Assembly (NCBI RefSeq): GCF_032108445.1
Contig: NZ_CP134876.1
Span: forward strand, 248,001-312,000
From: Micromonospora halotolerans
GTDB taxonomy: Bacteria > Actinomycetota > Actinomycetes > Mycobacteriales > Micromonosporaceae
Reading direction: 5' to 3'
DNA length: 64,000 nucleotides
Each line of letters starts with the position of its first letter. Position 1 is the first letter of the stretch. The notes below the pieces were generated by a model. The model saw only the letters and a program-made list of their open reading frames with translations. It did not search any database and was not told the DNA's origin. Position numbers and translations under genes: made by a program. This document shows, in pieces, positions 33,101 through 43,522 of the stretch.

Positions 33101-34180
33101 GGGCTCACCCGGCAGCTGCGCCGGATGACCGGGGTGACCGTCCCGCCGGACGCCTGGGACCCGGGCAGGCTGCCGCCGCACCTGCGGGTCACCTTCCGGG
33201 TGCTCGGCGAGGACGACAAGCCGGTCGCCGAGGGCAAGGACCTGCCGGCCCTGCAACGCGAGCTGCGCCAGGAGGTACGCCAGCTCGTCGCCGCCGCCGC
33301 GCCGGACGTGGCCCGCACCGGCCTGACGGAGTGGTCCATCGGCACCCTGCCGCGCACCATCGAGCAGGTCCGCGCGGGCTACGCGGTGACCGCGTACCCG
33401 GCCCTGGTCGACGAGGGCACGACGGTCGGGGTGAAGGTGTTCGACTCCCCCGCCGAGCAGGAGGCCGCGCACTGGGCCGGCACCCGGCGGCTGCTCCGCC
33501 TGACCGTGCCCTCCCCGGCGAAGTTCCTGCAGGGGCGGCTGAGCAACGAGGCCAAGCTGGCGCTGTCCCGCAACCCGCACGGCGGGGTGCCGGCGCTGAT
33601 CGAGGACGCGGCCGGCGCGGCCATCGACAAGCTGATGGCCGACGCGGGCGGCCCGGCCTGGGAGGCCGAGGGCTTCGCCGCCCTGCGGGAGCGGGTCCGC
33701 GCCGACCTGGTCGACACGGTGGTCGAGGTGATGGGCCGGGTCCGGCAGGTGCTGGCCGCCGCGTACGCGGTGGAGCAGCGACTGGGCGCCACCCGGAACC
33801 TGGCCGTCGTGGCCGCGCTGGCCGACATCCGCAACCAGCTCGGCGGCCTCGTGCACAAGGGCTTCATCACCGAGGCCGGGTACGCCCGCCTGCCCGACCT
33901 GCTGCGCTACCTGACCGCGATCGAGCGCCGGCTGGACCGGCTGGCCGGCAACCCGCAGCGGGACAAACAGCAGCAGGACCGGATCGCCGTGGTGCAGAAG
34001 GAGTACCAGGACCTGCTCGCCGCGCTGCCCCCGTCGAAGCGGCAGTCCGCCGCGGTCCGGCAGATCCGCTGGATGATCGAGGAGCTGCGGGTGAACGTCT
34101 TCGCCCAGGCGCTCGGCACCCCGTACCCGGTCTCCGAGCAGCGCATCTACCGCGCCATGGACGACGCCGAGGGCCGCTAG
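30185..34180 (+). CDS. hrpA: DEAH-box ATP-dependent RNA helicase HrpA
   Basis: A 1331-residue helicase, full family length. Motif I is AGETGSGKTTQLPK, motif II is IIDEAHERSLNID, motif III is ITSATIET, and motif VI is in QRKGRCGRTSDGIC. These are followed by the winged-helix, ratchet, OB-fold and the long HrpA-type C-terminal region (DUF3418). HrpA helps rescue stalled ribosomes and process mRNA in other bacteria. An acidic insert EGEEEDDGDEEN lies between the two RecA domains. A TATCCT box nine bases before ATG 30185 suggests leaderless transcription. The stop is shared with the convergent LysR gene in CTAG. Confidence 0.95.
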   Translation: MQNPAAPAVPETARDLHRRLPALMFRDQRRLQRRLDGVRKLRDPQRRESALAEIAADVARAEARLTARRAAVPTITYPAQLPVSERKDDIAAAIRDHQVVIVAGETGSGKTTQLPKICLELGRGVTGLIGHTQPRRLAARTVADRIAEELGTELGDVVGYKVRFTDQVGDNSLVKLMTDGILLAELQTDRMLRQYDTLIIDEAHERSLNIDFILGYLRQLLPRRPDLKVVITSATIETDRFAKHFADAEGNPAPVVEVSGRTYPVEVRYRPLVEVVEGEEEDDGDEENVRDQIQAIGDAVEELAAEGPGDILVFLSGEREIRDTADALGKLVQKKRSLLGTEILPLYARLSTAEQHRVFAPHAGRRVVLATNVAETSLTVPGIKYVVDPGTARISRYSSRLKVQRLPIEPVSQASANQRKGRCGRTSDGICIRLYDESDLTSRPEFTDPEILRTNLASVILQMTSIGLGDIAAFPFIDPPDRRNVTDGVNLLHELGALDPAETDPAKRLTPLGRRLAQLPVDPRLARMVLEGERNGCATEVVVIAAALSIQDPRERPADKQAQADQAHARFADKESDFVAYLNLWRYLREQQRALSSSAFRRMCKAEYLNYLRVREWQDIVSQLRQVLRTSDKGDGRRGAGADLPEEIDTPKVHQSLLPGLLSHLGLKDAQKHEYLGARGAKFAIFPGSALFKKPPRWVMAAELVETSRLWGRVAGRVEPEWVEPLAQHLVKRSYSEPHWEKKQAAVMAYEKVTLYGIPLVTSRKVNFGRIDPVLSRELFLRHALVEGDWQTHHQFWADNQRLLAEVEELENRARRRDILVDDETIYHFYDQRIPADVVSGRHFDTWWKKTRREQPDLLTFTRELLVNSGRGGVDESDYPDEWRADGVALPLTYTFDPGTPTDGVTVDIPLPLLNQVPAESFDWQVPGLREELVIALIRSLPKAIRRNFVPVPDYARAALAAITPGEEPLLAGLTRQLRRMTGVTVPPDAWDPGRLPPHLRVTFRVLGEDDKPVAEGKDLPALQRELRQEVRQLVAAAAPDVARTGLTEWSIGTLPRTIEQVRAGYAVTAYPALVDEGTTVGVKVFDSPAEQEAAHWAGTRRLLRLTVPSPAKFLQGRLSNEAKLALSRNPHGGVPALIEDAAGAAIDKLMADAGGPAWEAEGFAALRERVRADLVDTVVEVMGRVRQVLAAAYAVEQRLGATRNLAVVAALADIRNQLGGLVHKGFITEAGYARLPDLLRYLTAIERRLDRLAGNPQRDKQQQDRIAVVQKEYQDLLAALPPSKRQSAAVRQIRWMIEELRVNVFAQALGTPYPVSEQRIYRAMDDAEGR

Positions 34181-35106
34181 AGCGGCTCCACGCCGGCCGG
34201 GAGCTGGTCGGCGGCGGTGGCGTCGTGCACGTACTCCAGGAGGATGCGGCGCAGCTCGCGGCCGGCGTGGGTGGGCACCACGTCGCGGCGTCGGGCCACC
34301 GCGATGGTCCGGCGGACGCCGGGCGGGGCGAGCCGGGTGACCCGGATGCCCGGCCGGCGGGCGACCGCGATGCCGGGCACCAGCGCGGCGCCGAGGCCGG
34401 CCTCGACGAAGCTGAGCACGGCGTCCAGCTCGCCGCCGTCCACCGACAGGGTCGGCTCGAAGCCGGCCGCCCGGCACGCCTGGAGCGTGGCGTCGCGCAG
34501 GTCGTAGCCCTGGCGGAACATCACCAGCGGCTGATCGCGCAGGTCGGTGATGCGCACCTCGCCCCGGTCGGAGGCGGCCGGCAGCGGGTCGACCGAGGCG
34601 ACCACGAGGCTCTCGCGCAGGATCGGGTCGGCGCGCAGCCCCGGGTCGGTGCCGGCGGACGGCATGATGATCAGCGCCAGGTCGAGGTCGCCGCGGAGCA
34701 GGTCGCGGACCAGGTCCTGCGAGCCGCCCTCCTCCACCCGGAGGTCCACCGTGGGGTGGGCGTCGCGGAACCGGCGCAGCACCGGGGGCGCCAGCGAGGT
34801 GGCCAGACTCGGGGTGGCGCCGAGCCGGACCCGGCCCCGGCGCAGCCCGACCAGCTCCTGCACCTCCCGGGTGGCGGTGTCGACGTCGGCGAGGATCCGC
34901 TTGGCCAACGGGAGCAGCACCTCGCCCGCCGCGGTGAGGGCGATGTTGCCCCTTACCCGCTCGAAGAGCGGGGCCCCCAGGTCGGTCTCCAGGGCGTGAA
35001 TTTGCTTACTCAGCGAGGGCTGTGTGATGCCCACCAGATCGGCAGCTTGGGTGAAATGTCGTACTTCTGCGACCGCGACGAAGTACCGGAGCTGATGGAG
35101 CTGCAT
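34177..35106 (-). CDS. LysR-family transcriptional regulator (OxyR-like)
   Basis: A 309-residue LysR-type regulator. The N-terminal HTH is MQLHQLRYFVAVAEVRHFTQAADLVGITQPSLSKQIHALE written here as two adjoining halves: residues 1-20 and 21-40. The linker helix ends near 85 and a periplasmic-binding-like effector domain follows (about 90-300). No OxyR cysteine pair is evident at a glance, so a redox role is not assumed. It diverges from sdhCAB, and a perfect ATAGC-N5-GCTAT palindrome lies just upstream of its start, which suggests autoregulation and control of the succinate dehydrogenase operon. Confidence 0.9.
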   Translation of the reverse strand: MQLHQLRYFVAVAEVRHFTQAADLVGITQPSLSKQIHALETDLGAPLFERVRGNIALTAAGEVLLPLAKRILADVDTATREVQELVGLRRGRVRLGATPSLATSLAPPVLRRFRDAHPTVDLRVEEGGSQDLVRDLLRGDLDLALIIMPSAGTDPGLRADPILRESLVVASVDPLPAASDRGEVRITDLRDQPLVMFRQGYDLRDATLQACRAAGFEPTLSVDGGELDAVLSFVEAGLGAALVPGIAVARRPGIRVTRLAPPGVRRTIAVARRRDVVPTHAGRELRRILLEYVHDATAADQLPAGVEPL

Positions 35107-35110
35107 CTGT

Positions 35111-35125
35111 ATAGCTTATGGCTAT
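35111..35125. promoter_or_regulatory. LysR-type operator between the regulator and sdhCAB
   Basis: ATAGCTTATGGCTAT is a perfect interrupted palindrome (five-base arms, five-base centre) with the T-N11-A pattern of LysR binding sites. It starts five bases upstream of the LysR ATG and covers the ATG at 35118, arguing against that ATG as the sdhC start. Confidence 0.7.
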
Positions 35126-35183
35126 CAAGACTGCGAGGTCGATGCATTGGACGACTGATCAAACTGCTCCTAGCGTCGGTCAC

Positions 35184-35873
35184 GTGGTAATCACGAAAAC
35201 TCGGTCGCCCATCCGCTCGAACGTCGGCCTCAAGGCCGTCATGGCGGTGACGGGCATCATCCTCGTGCTGTTCCTGATCGCGCACATGCTCGGCAACCTG
35301 AAGATCTTCACGGGCGAGACCTCGTTCGACCACTACGCGCACTGGCTCCGCGAGATCGGAACGCCGCTGCTGCCGTCGACCTGGTACCTGTGGATCCAGC
35401 GCACCGTGCTCACCGTGGCGGTGGTGGCGCACATCGTCTCGGCCACCGTGCTCGCGATGCGCGCCCGGGCCGCCCGCCCGGTGGCGTACGCGCACCGCAG
35501 GAAGATCCACGTGAACTACGCGGCCCGCACGATGCGCTGGGGTGGTGTGATCATCCTGCTCTTCGTGATCTACCACATCCTGGACCTGACGACCGGTCAC
35601 CTGAACCCGCAGGGCGACCCGGCCAACCCCTACGGCAACGTGGTCCAGGACTTCGCGGCGGACCGCTGGTACGTCACGCTCTTCTACACCCTGGCGATCG
35701 TCACGCTCGGCTTCCACCTGCGGCACGGCGCGTTCAGCGCGTTCCGCAGCCTCGGCCAGCAGACCCCGAAGGGCGAGCGCCGGGCGCGCGCCGCGGCCCT
35801 CGTCTTCGCCGTCGCCCTCTGCGTCGGCTACCTCGTGGTCCCGTTCGCCGTACTCACCGGATTGGTGGCCTGA
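35184..35873 (+). CDS. sdhC: Succinate dehydrogenase cytochrome b subunit
   Basis: A 229-residue membrane anchor with five hydrophobic helices, of the single-subunit, two-haem cytochrome b558 type. Candidate haem ligands are histidines in the helices, for example [38 protein letters not shown] and [15 protein letters not shown]. It anchors SdhAB and passes electrons to menaquinone. I chose GTG 35184 because homologues start near [20 protein letters not shown]; the longer frame from ATG 35118 would run through the LysR operator. It is the first gene of sdhCAB, two bases before sdhA. Confidence 0.88.
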   Translation: MVITKTRSPIRSNVGLKAVMAVTGIILVLFLIAHMLGNLKIFTGETSFDHYAHWLREIGTPLLPSTWYLWIQRTVLTVAVVAHIVSATVLAMRARAARPVAYAHRRKIHVNYAARTMRWGGVIILLFVIYHILDLTTGHLNPQGDPANPYGNVVQDFAADRWYVTLFYTLAIVTLGFHLRHGAFSAFRSLGQQTPKGERRARAAALVFAVALCVGYLVVPFAVLTGLVA

Positions 35874-35874
35874 C

Positions 35875-37805
<1,931 letters not shown>

Positions 37806-37809
<4 letters not shown>

Positions 37810-38567
37810 ACCTGACCCTGCGCATCTGGCGCCAGAAGGGCCCCGAGGACAAGGGTCAGATGGTGACCTACCCGGTGCAGGACGTGTCCCCGGACATGTC
37901 CTTCCTGGAGATGCTCGACGTGCTCAACGAGCGGCTGATCCTCGACGGCGAGGAGCCGGTCGCGTTCGACCACGACTGCCGCGAGGGCATCTGCGGCATG
38001 TGCAGCCTCATGATCAACGGTGAGGCGCACGGCCCGCAGCGCGGCACCACCGCCTGCCAGCTGCACATGCGGCAGTTCTCCGACGGGGACACGATCGACA
38101 TCGAGCCGTGGCGGGCCCGGGCCTTCCCGGTCGTCAAGGACCTCGTGGTCAACCGCAACGCCTTCGACCAGATCATCGCCGCCGGCGGGTACGTCACGGC
38201 GCCGACCGGCAGCGCCCCGGAGGCGCACTCCACGCCGGTGGCCAAGGCCAACGCGGACGCGGCCTTCGAGTCGGCCGCCTGCATCGGCTGCGGCGCCTGC
38301 GTGGCGGCCTGCCCGAACGGCTCCGGCATGCTGTTCACCGCCGCCAAGATCACGCAGCTCTCGCTGCTGCCGCAGGGCCAGCCCGAGCGGTACACCCGGG
38401 TGATCGGCATGGTGGACGCGCACGACGAGGCCGGCTTCGGCGGCTGCACCAACATCGGCGAGTGCGCGGCGGCCTGCCCGAAGGGCATCCCGCTGAACAC
38501 CATCGGCCGGCTCAACCGGGACTACCTCAAGGCGACGGCCAAGCGCGCCGGCACCCCGGGGTCCTGA
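37806..38567 (+). CDS. sdhB: Succinate dehydrogenase iron-sulfur subunit
   Basis: A 253-residue subunit with three Fe-S cluster sets. The [2Fe-2S] cysteines are Cys58, Cys63, Cys66 and Cys84 ([10 protein letters not shown] ... TTAC). The other clusters use [14 protein letters not shown] and [14 protein letters not shown]. It carries electrons from FAD to the cytochrome b anchor. GTG 37806 overlaps the sdhA stop (GTGA). A strong terminator follows the gene. Confidence 0.96.
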
Positions 38568-38590
38568 GCCACCCGCCGTCCGACCCACCC

Positions 38591-38624
38591 GACCGCCGCG
38601 CCCCGCACCCGGGGCGCGGCGGTC
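38591..38624 (+). terminator. Rho-independent-like terminator of sdhCAB
   Basis: GACCGCCGCGCCCC and its exact complement form a 14-base-pair stem with a six-base loop, 23 bases after sdhB. It is followed by GCCCTTTTCC, a short T run. Confidence 0.85.
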
Positions 38625-38722
38625 GCCCTTTTCCGGGGGTACGCGGGCCGCCCCGCCGCCGGTTCAACCCCTCTCCCGCGGGTAGCAGTCCGATGGACGG
38701 CACGGAGGAGGGACATTCAGGC

Positions 38723-39907
38723 ATGAAGGCACTGACCTGGCACGGCAAGCGTGACGTCCGCGTCGAGGACGTACCGGACCCCCGGATCGAGGAGCCGACC
38801 GACGCGGTCATCCGCGTCACCTCGACCGCCATCTGCGGCTCCGACCTGCACCTGTACGAGGTGCTCGGGCCGTACCTGAAGCCCGGCGACGTGCTCGGGC
38901 ACGAGCCGATGGGCGTCGTCGAGGAGGTCGGGCCGGGCGTCACCCGGCTCAAGCCCGGCGACCGCGTGGTCGTCCCGTTCAACATCTCCTGTGGCTCGTG
39001 CTGGATGTGCGACCGCCAGCTCTACGCCCAGTGCGAGACCACCCAGGTGACCAGCCAGGGCAAGGGCGCCGCGCTGTTCGGCTACACCTCGCTCTACGGC
39101 TCGGTCCCCGGCGGGCAGGCCGAGTACCTGCGGGTGCCGCAGGCCCAGTTCGGCCCGATCAGGATCCCGGAGACCGGGCCCGACGAGCGCTGGCTCTACC
39201 TCTCCGACATCCTGCCCACCGCCTGGCAGGCCGTGAAGTACGCCGACACCCCGCGCGGCGGCACCCTGGCCGTGTTCGGCCTCGGCCCCGTCGGGCAGTT
39301 CTGCGCCCGCATCGGCCGGCACCTCGGCGCCGACCGGGTGATCGGGCTGGACCTGGTGCCGGAGCGGCTGGAGATGGCCCGCCGGCACGGCATCGAGGTG
39401 CTCGACGTCAGCGAACTGGACGACGTGCCCGGGGCGCTGATCGACCTGGTCGACGGGCGCGGCCCGGACGCGGTCATCGACGCCGTGGGCATGGAGGCGC
39501 ACGGCGCGCCGCTGGGCAAGGTCGCCCAGGCGGCCGCCGGCCTGCTGCCGGACAAGCTGGCCCAGACCATGACCGACAAGGCCGGCGTGGACCGGCTCGT
39601 GGTGCTGCACGCCGCGCTCAAGGCGGTCCGCCGCGGCGGCACCGTGTCCGTCTCCGGCGTGTACGGCGGCGAGCAGGACCCCATGCCACTCATGGAGATG
39701 TTCGACCGGGGCGTCCAGCTGCGCCTGGGCCAGTGCCACGTGAAGCGCTGGGTCGACGAGATCATGCCGCTGCTCGCCGCCGACGACGACCCGCTCGGCG
39801 TCGAGGACCTGCGCACCCACCGGCTGCCCCTGGCGCGGGCGCCGCAGGCGTACGAGATGTTCCAGAAGAAGCAGGACGGCTGCGTCAAGGTCGTGCTCGA
39901 ACCGTGA
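38723..39907 (+). CDS. Zinc-dependent alcohol dehydrogenase (formaldehyde dehydrogenase-like)
   Basis: A 394-residue MDR-family enzyme. Catalytic zinc ligands are Cys38 (STAICGSDLH), and His60-Glu61 (LGHEPMG). The structural zinc cysteines are CGSCWMCDRQLYAQC. The coenzyme motif is AVFGLGPVGQF and the following D in IGLDLVPERLEMA favours NAD+. The long insertion with TDKAGVDRLVVLHAALKAVRRGG is typical of glutathione-independent formaldehyde dehydrogenase-like proteins; the real substrate is unknown. It overlaps the following SDR gene by four bases. Confidence 0.88.
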   Translation: MKALTWHGKRDVRVEDVPDPRIEEPTDAVIRVTSTAICGSDLHLYEVLGPYLKPGDVLGHEPMGVVEEVGPGVTRLKPGDRVVVPFNISCGSCWMCDRQLYAQCETTQVTSQGKGAALFGYTSLYGSVPGGQAEYLRVPQAQFGPIRIPETGPDERWLYLSDILPTAWQAVKYADTPRGGTLAVFGLGPVGQFCARIGRHLGADRVIGLDLVPERLEMARRHGIEVLDVSELDDVPGALIDLVDGRGPDAVIDAVGMEAHGAPLGKVAQAAAGLLPDKLAQTMTDKAGVDRLVVLHAALKAVRRGGTVSVSGVYGGEQDPMPLMEMFDRGVQLRLGQCHVKRWVDEIMPLLAADDDPLGVEDLRTHRLPLARAPQAYEMFQKKQDGCVKVVLEP

Positions 39908-40848
39908 GCCGGACGGTGGTGATCACCGGCGCGACCAGCGGGGTCGGCCGAGCGGCGGCCCGGGAGTTCGCCGGCCGCGGGGACCGGCTGGTCCTCGCGT
40001 CCCGCTCCCCCGCCACCCTGGCGCAGGTACGCGACGAGTGCCGGGCGGCCGGCGTCGACGTCCTGGTCGTACCGGTGGACATCACCGCGCCCGGCGCGGT
40101 GGCCGCGCTCGCCGACCGGGCCGAGGCGGAGTTCGGCCGGATCGACGTCTGGGTGCACACCGCCGCTGTGATGGCCTACGGCCGCTTCGACGAGACCCCC
40201 GCCGAGGTCTTCGACCAGGTGATCCGCACCGACCTGCTGGCCGCGGCCGAGGTGGCCCGGGTGGCGCTGCGCCGCTTCAGGGACGCCTCGGCCGGCACCC
40301 TGGTCCTCACCGGCTCGGTCCTCGGGCACATCACCGCGCCGTACATGAGCGGTTACGTGGCGGCCAAGTGGGGCCTGCAGGGGCTCACCCGGGCGTTGCA
40401 GCAGGAGGCCCGGGAGACCCCCGGCGTGCGGATCTGCCTGGTCAACCCGGGCAGTGTCGACACGCCGGTCTACCGGCAGGCGGCCAACTACCTGGGCCGT
40501 ATCGGGCGCCCGCCGCCGCCGATCACCACCCCCGAGCGGGTGGCCCGGGCCATGGTCGACTGCGTCGACCGGCCCCGCCGGGAGGTCTCGGTGGGGCGGC
40601 TCAACGTCGTCATGCGGTTCGGCTTCACCGTGCTCCCCGGCGTGTACGACGTGCTGGTGGGGCCGCTCATGCGGCTCGCCGGGCTGAGCGACCAGCCGGT
40701 CGCGCCGCACCCGGGCATCGTCTTCGCGCCCAACCCGGCCGGCGAGGCGGTCCGGGGCGGCTGGCTGCCCGACGTGTCGCGGGCGGTCCGGTCGGTGGGC
40801 GGGGTGACCGCGGCGGCCGGCTCGGCGCTGCTGCGCCGGCTGCGCTGA
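39904..40848 (+). CDS. SDR-family oxidoreductase with C-terminal extension
   Basis: A 314-residue short-chain dehydrogenase. The coenzyme loop is TGATSGVGRAAA, arginine in LVLASRSPATL suggests NADP(H), and the catalytic site reads TGSVLGHITAPYMSGYVAAKWGL in two adjoining parts, with YVAAK as the YxxxK pair. About 80 residues after the core form an extension found in the DltE/YqjQ-like subgroup. The GTG start overlaps the alcohol dehydrogenase stop (GTGA), so the two are translated together and may act in one pathway. Confidence 0.87.
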   Translation: MSRTVVITGATSGVGRAAAREFAGRGDRLVLASRSPATLAQVRDECRAAGVDVLVVPVDITAPGAVAALADRAEAEFGRIDVWVHTAAVMAYGRFDETPAEVFDQVIRTDLLAAAEVARVALRRFRDASAGTLVLTGSVLGHITAPYMSGYVAAKWGLQGLTRALQQEARETPGVRICLVNPGSVDTPVYRQAANYLGRIGRPPPPITTPERVARAMVDCVDRPRREVSVGRLNVVMRFGFTVLPGVYDVLVGPLMRLAGLSDQPVAPHPGIVFAPNPAGEAVRGGWLPDVSRAVRSVGGVTAAAGSALLRRLR

Positions 40849-40937
40849 GCGGGGCGCCGGCCGGGTGCGTCGTCGCCCGCGCGGGGTGGCGGGCGGATGG
40901 CTACCGTGTACTGCGGGACACGGCGGAGGGACGGGAC

Positions 40938-42080
40938 ATGCGGGAAGCGGACCGGGAACTGGACCGGGCGGTCGGCGGGCGCCTGTGGCGGATGGCCGGG
41001 CTGGCCGCGGTGGCCGGGCTGGCCTGGGCGGCGCGGGACGTGCCCGCCCAACTCGGCGGCCGGCTCGCCGGCGCCCGCGCGGAACGGGCGGCCCGCTCGC
41101 CGCGCTTCCGGGACGGCACCTTCCACAACCCGTCGGGCACCCGCAGCACCATGGTCGCCGACCCGGGTCGCAACCTGGTCAAGGAGCTGATCTTCGGCAA
41201 GCAGAAGCGGCGACCGGGCAGCGCCGTGCCGGTGCTGCGCCCGGCCGACCCGGCACCGGCCGACCCGGCCCGCGAGCTGAACATCGTCTGGTACGGCCAC
41301 GCCTCCACGCTGGTCGAGATCGAGGGGCACCGGGTGCTGCTCGACCCGGTCTGGAGCGACCGCTGCTCCCCGTCGGCGCTGGTCGGCCCGCGCCGCATCC
41401 ACGAGCCGCCGGTCCGCCTCGAGGAGCTGCCCCGGCTCGACGCCATCCTCATCTCGCACGACCACTACGACCACCTCGACCTGGCGACCGTCCGCGGGCT
41501 GCTCGCCCACCAGTCCGCGCCGTTCCTGGTGCCGCTCGGCGTCGGCGCCCACCTGGACCGGTGGGGCGTGCCGGAGGACCGGATCGTCGAGCTGGACTGG
41601 TCGGAGAGCCACCGCGTCGGCGGGCTGACCCTCACCGCCACCGCCGCCCAGCACTTCTCCGGGCGGGGCCTGCGCCGCGACGGCACGCTCTGGAGCTCCT
41701 GGGTGGTGGCCGGCGCGCAGCGGAAGGTCTTCTACACCGGCGACTCCGGCTACTTCGACGGCTACGCCGAGATCGGCGCCGAGCACGGCCCGTTCGACGT
41801 GACGCTCATGCAGATCGGCGCGTACGACCGCGCCTGGCCGAGCATCCACATGTTCCCCGAGGAGGCCGTCGCCGCCCACCTCGACCTGCGTGGCGGGCTG
41901 TTCGTCCCGGTGCACTGGGCCACCTTCAACCTGGCCCTGCACGACTGGTCCGAGCCGGTGGACCGGCTCTGGGCCGAGGCGAAGGCCCGGGACGTCCGGC
42001 TGGCCGTGCCGCGTCCCGGCGAGCGGGTGGTGGTGGACGAGCCGCCGGCGGTGGACGGCTGGTGGCAGGCGGTCGCCTGA
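40938..42080 (+). CDS. Metallo-beta-lactamase-fold hydrolase (NAPE-PLD/UlaG-like)
   Basis: A 380-residue protein. A basic N-terminus leads to one hydrophobic segment (about 16-33) that may anchor it in the membrane. The MBL domain starts at NIVWYGHASTLVEIEGHRVLLDP split here by its strand turn, and carries the metal motif SHDHYDHLD, a second-site FYTGDSGYF and a late VPVHWATFNLALH. This arrangement is characteristic of N-acylphosphatidylethanolamine phospholipase D-like enzymes, so a phospholipid-type substrate is possible. GGGACGGGAC upstream gives only a weak ribosome binding site. Confidence 0.85.
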   Translation: MREADRELDRAVGGRLWRMAGLAAVAGLAWAARDVPAQLGGRLAGARAERAARSPRFRDGTFHNPSGTRSTMVADPGRNLVKELIFGKQKRRPGSAVPVLRPADPAPADPARELNIVWYGHASTLVEIEGHRVLLDPVWSDRCSPSALVGPRRIHEPPVRLEELPRLDAILISHDHYDHLDLATVRGLLAHQSAPFLVPLGVGAHLDRWGVPEDRIVELDWSESHRVGGLTLTATAAQHFSGRGLRRDGTLWSSWVVAGAQRKVFYTGDSGYFDGYAEIGAEHGPFDVTLMQIGAYDRAWPSIHMFPEEAVAAHLDLRGGLFVPVHWATFNLALHDWSEPVDRLWAEAKARDVRLAVPRPGERVVVDEPPAVDGWWQAVA

Positions 42081-42166
42081 GCCACACCGAAAAATCGGAT
42101 AACGCCTTCTTGTGTGGGATATGTGACTACTCTGTCCGCTGACGAATCAGCCGTCGGAGGACAAAG

Positions 42167-42880
42167 ATGCAGATCCGCCTCTCCCCAGGCGTCGAAGAGT
42201 CCGCGACATTCTCCCGCCCCCGCCCGCCCGGCGGCGCCTTCGGCGCGGCCTTGAAGCGGGCGGTCGACCTCACCGTGGCGCTGGTCGCGCTGCTGGTGGC
42301 GGCGCCGGTGCTGGCCGCAGTGGCGATCGCGGTGCTGCTCACCATGGGCCGCCCCGTGCTGTTCCGGCAGGCGCGGATCGGGCGGAACGGCCGGGAGTTC
42401 ACCATCCTCAAGTTCCGGTCGATGGCAGCCGGCGCCGACCGGTTCTCCACCGCCGACGACGCCATGCGGCTGACCCCGCTCGGACGCTGGCTGCGAGACA
42501 CCAGCCTGGACGAGCTGCCGAGCCTCTGGAACATCGTCCGGGGCGACATGAGCCTGGTCGGCCCCCGTCCGCTGCCCACCAGCTACCGCTTCCGCTACAC
42601 CCCCGAGCAGTTCCGCCGGCACGAGGTCCGACCCGGACTCACCGGGCTCGCCCAGGTCAACGGGCGCAACGAACTCGGTTGGGACGAGAAGTTCGCCTAC
42701 GACGTCCGGTACGTCGACCACCACGGCCTCCTGCTCGACCTGCGCATTCTGGTCCGCACCGCGAGGGCCGTCCTGCGCCGGCAGGGGATCAGCGCGCCCG
42801 GCAGCGTCACCGCACACGAGTTCCGCGGCCTCACCGCGGAGCAGCCGATTCCGGCGACCGCCGGGAGTGGGGCCCGGTGA
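42167..42880 (+). CDS. PglC/WcaJ-like phosphoglycosyl transferase (initiating sugar transferase)
   Basis: A 237-residue bacterial sugar transferase of the small monotopic type. One N-terminal hydrophobic hairpin (about 32-60) precedes the catalytic domain with VLFRQARIGRNGREFTI, LKFRSM, the Asp-Glu dyad in DTSLDELPSLWN and MSLVGPRPLP, ending in PGLTGLAQVNGRN. It transfers a sugar-1-phosphate from UDP-sugar to undecaprenyl phosphate, starting glycan assembly. GGAGGA six bases upstream supports ATG 42167. It overlaps the acetyltransferase gene (GTGA). The 86-base leader is relatively AT-rich. Confidence 0.92.
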   Translation: MQIRLSPGVEESATFSRPRPPGGAFGAALKRAVDLTVALVALLVAAPVLAAVAIAVLLTMGRPVLFRQARIGRNGREFTILKFRSMAAGADRFSTADDAMRLTPLGRWLRDTSLDELPSLWNIVRGDMSLVGPRPLPTSYRFRYTPEQFRRHEVRPGLTGLAQVNGRNELGWDEKFAYDVRYVDHHGLLLDLRILVRTARAVLRRQGISAPGSVTAHEFRGLTAEQPIPATAGSGAR

Positions 42881-43521
42881 GGCTCGATCTCGTCGTCGTC
42901 GGCTGCGGCGGCCACGGCCGGGAGATCGCCCAGCTGGTGGCGGCGGTCAACGACAGCGCCGCCCGGCCGCCCTGGCGGCTCGTGGGCTTCGTCGACGACA
43001 ACCCGTCGGAGCGCAACTGCAAGCTGGCCGAGGCGGGCGGCACGCCGTACCTCGGGACCCTGGCCGCGCTCGGCCAGCTGTCCCCGCAGGCCCACGTGGT
43101 GCTCGGTCTGGGCGACCCCCGGGTCCGCCGGGTGGTCGGCGCGCGGGTCGACGCGCTCGGCAGGCCCCCCGCCAGCCTGGTCCACCCGGACGCCACCGTC
43201 GGCGCCGACCTGGTCGCCGCCGAGGGTCTCGTGGTGTTCGCCGGCGGCCGGATCACCACCAACGTCGTCGCCGGCCGGCACCTGCACGTGAACCAGAACG
43301 CCACCCTGGCGCACGACTGCGTCGTCGGGGACTACGTCTCGCTGCACCCGCTCGCGGCCGTTTCCGGCGACTGCCGCCTGGACAGCGCCGCGTTGATCGG
43401 CGCGGGCGCCGTGGTCCTGCCCGGGCTGCGCGTCGGCGCCGGCGCGACGGTCGGCGCGGGCGCCTGCGTGGTGCGGGACGTGCCACCCGCCACCGTGGTC
43501 AAGGGCGTACCGGCCCGCTGA
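42877..43521 (+). CDS. PglD/NeuD-like sugar O/N-acetyltransferase
   Basis: A 214-residue protein with an N-terminal Rossmann-like domain (LVVVGCGGHGREIAQL, then LVGFVDDNP) and a C-terminal left-handed beta-helix of hexapeptide repeats (VHPDATVGADL to GAGATVGAGACVVRDVPPATVVKGVPAR). The catalytic histidine is probably in NATLAHDCVVGDY. PglD acetylates the UDP-4-amino sugar to give UDP-diNAc-bacillosamine; NeuD homologues acetylate sialic acids. Coupling to a PglC-like gene and presence of PglE- and PglF-like genes elsewhere in the window favour the PglD role. Confidence 0.88.
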   Translation: MRLDLVVVGCGGHGREIAQLVAAVNDSAARPPWRLVGFVDDNPSERNCKLAEAGGTPYLGTLAALGQLSPQAHVVLGLGDPRVRRVVGARVDALGRPPASLVHPDATVGADLVAAEGLVVFAGGRITTNVVAGRHLHVNQNATLAHDCVVGDYVSLHPLAAVSGDCRLDSAALIGAGAVVLPGLRVGAGATVGAGACVVRDVPPATVVKGVPAR

Positions 43522-43522
43522 C

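Noticed and set aside
29570..34477. A very long open frame on the minus strand opposite hrpA (over 1600 codons)
   Set aside because: It is an antisense shadow produced by GC-rich third positions. The plus strand encodes a complete HrpA with all helicase motifs; the minus frame is low-complexity and matches the deaminase only in its last part.
35118..35183. N-terminal extension of sdhC from ATG 35118
   Set aside because: The extra 22 residues are not typical of the family and the ATG lies within the LysR operator palindrome; GTG 35184 gives the usual N-terminus.
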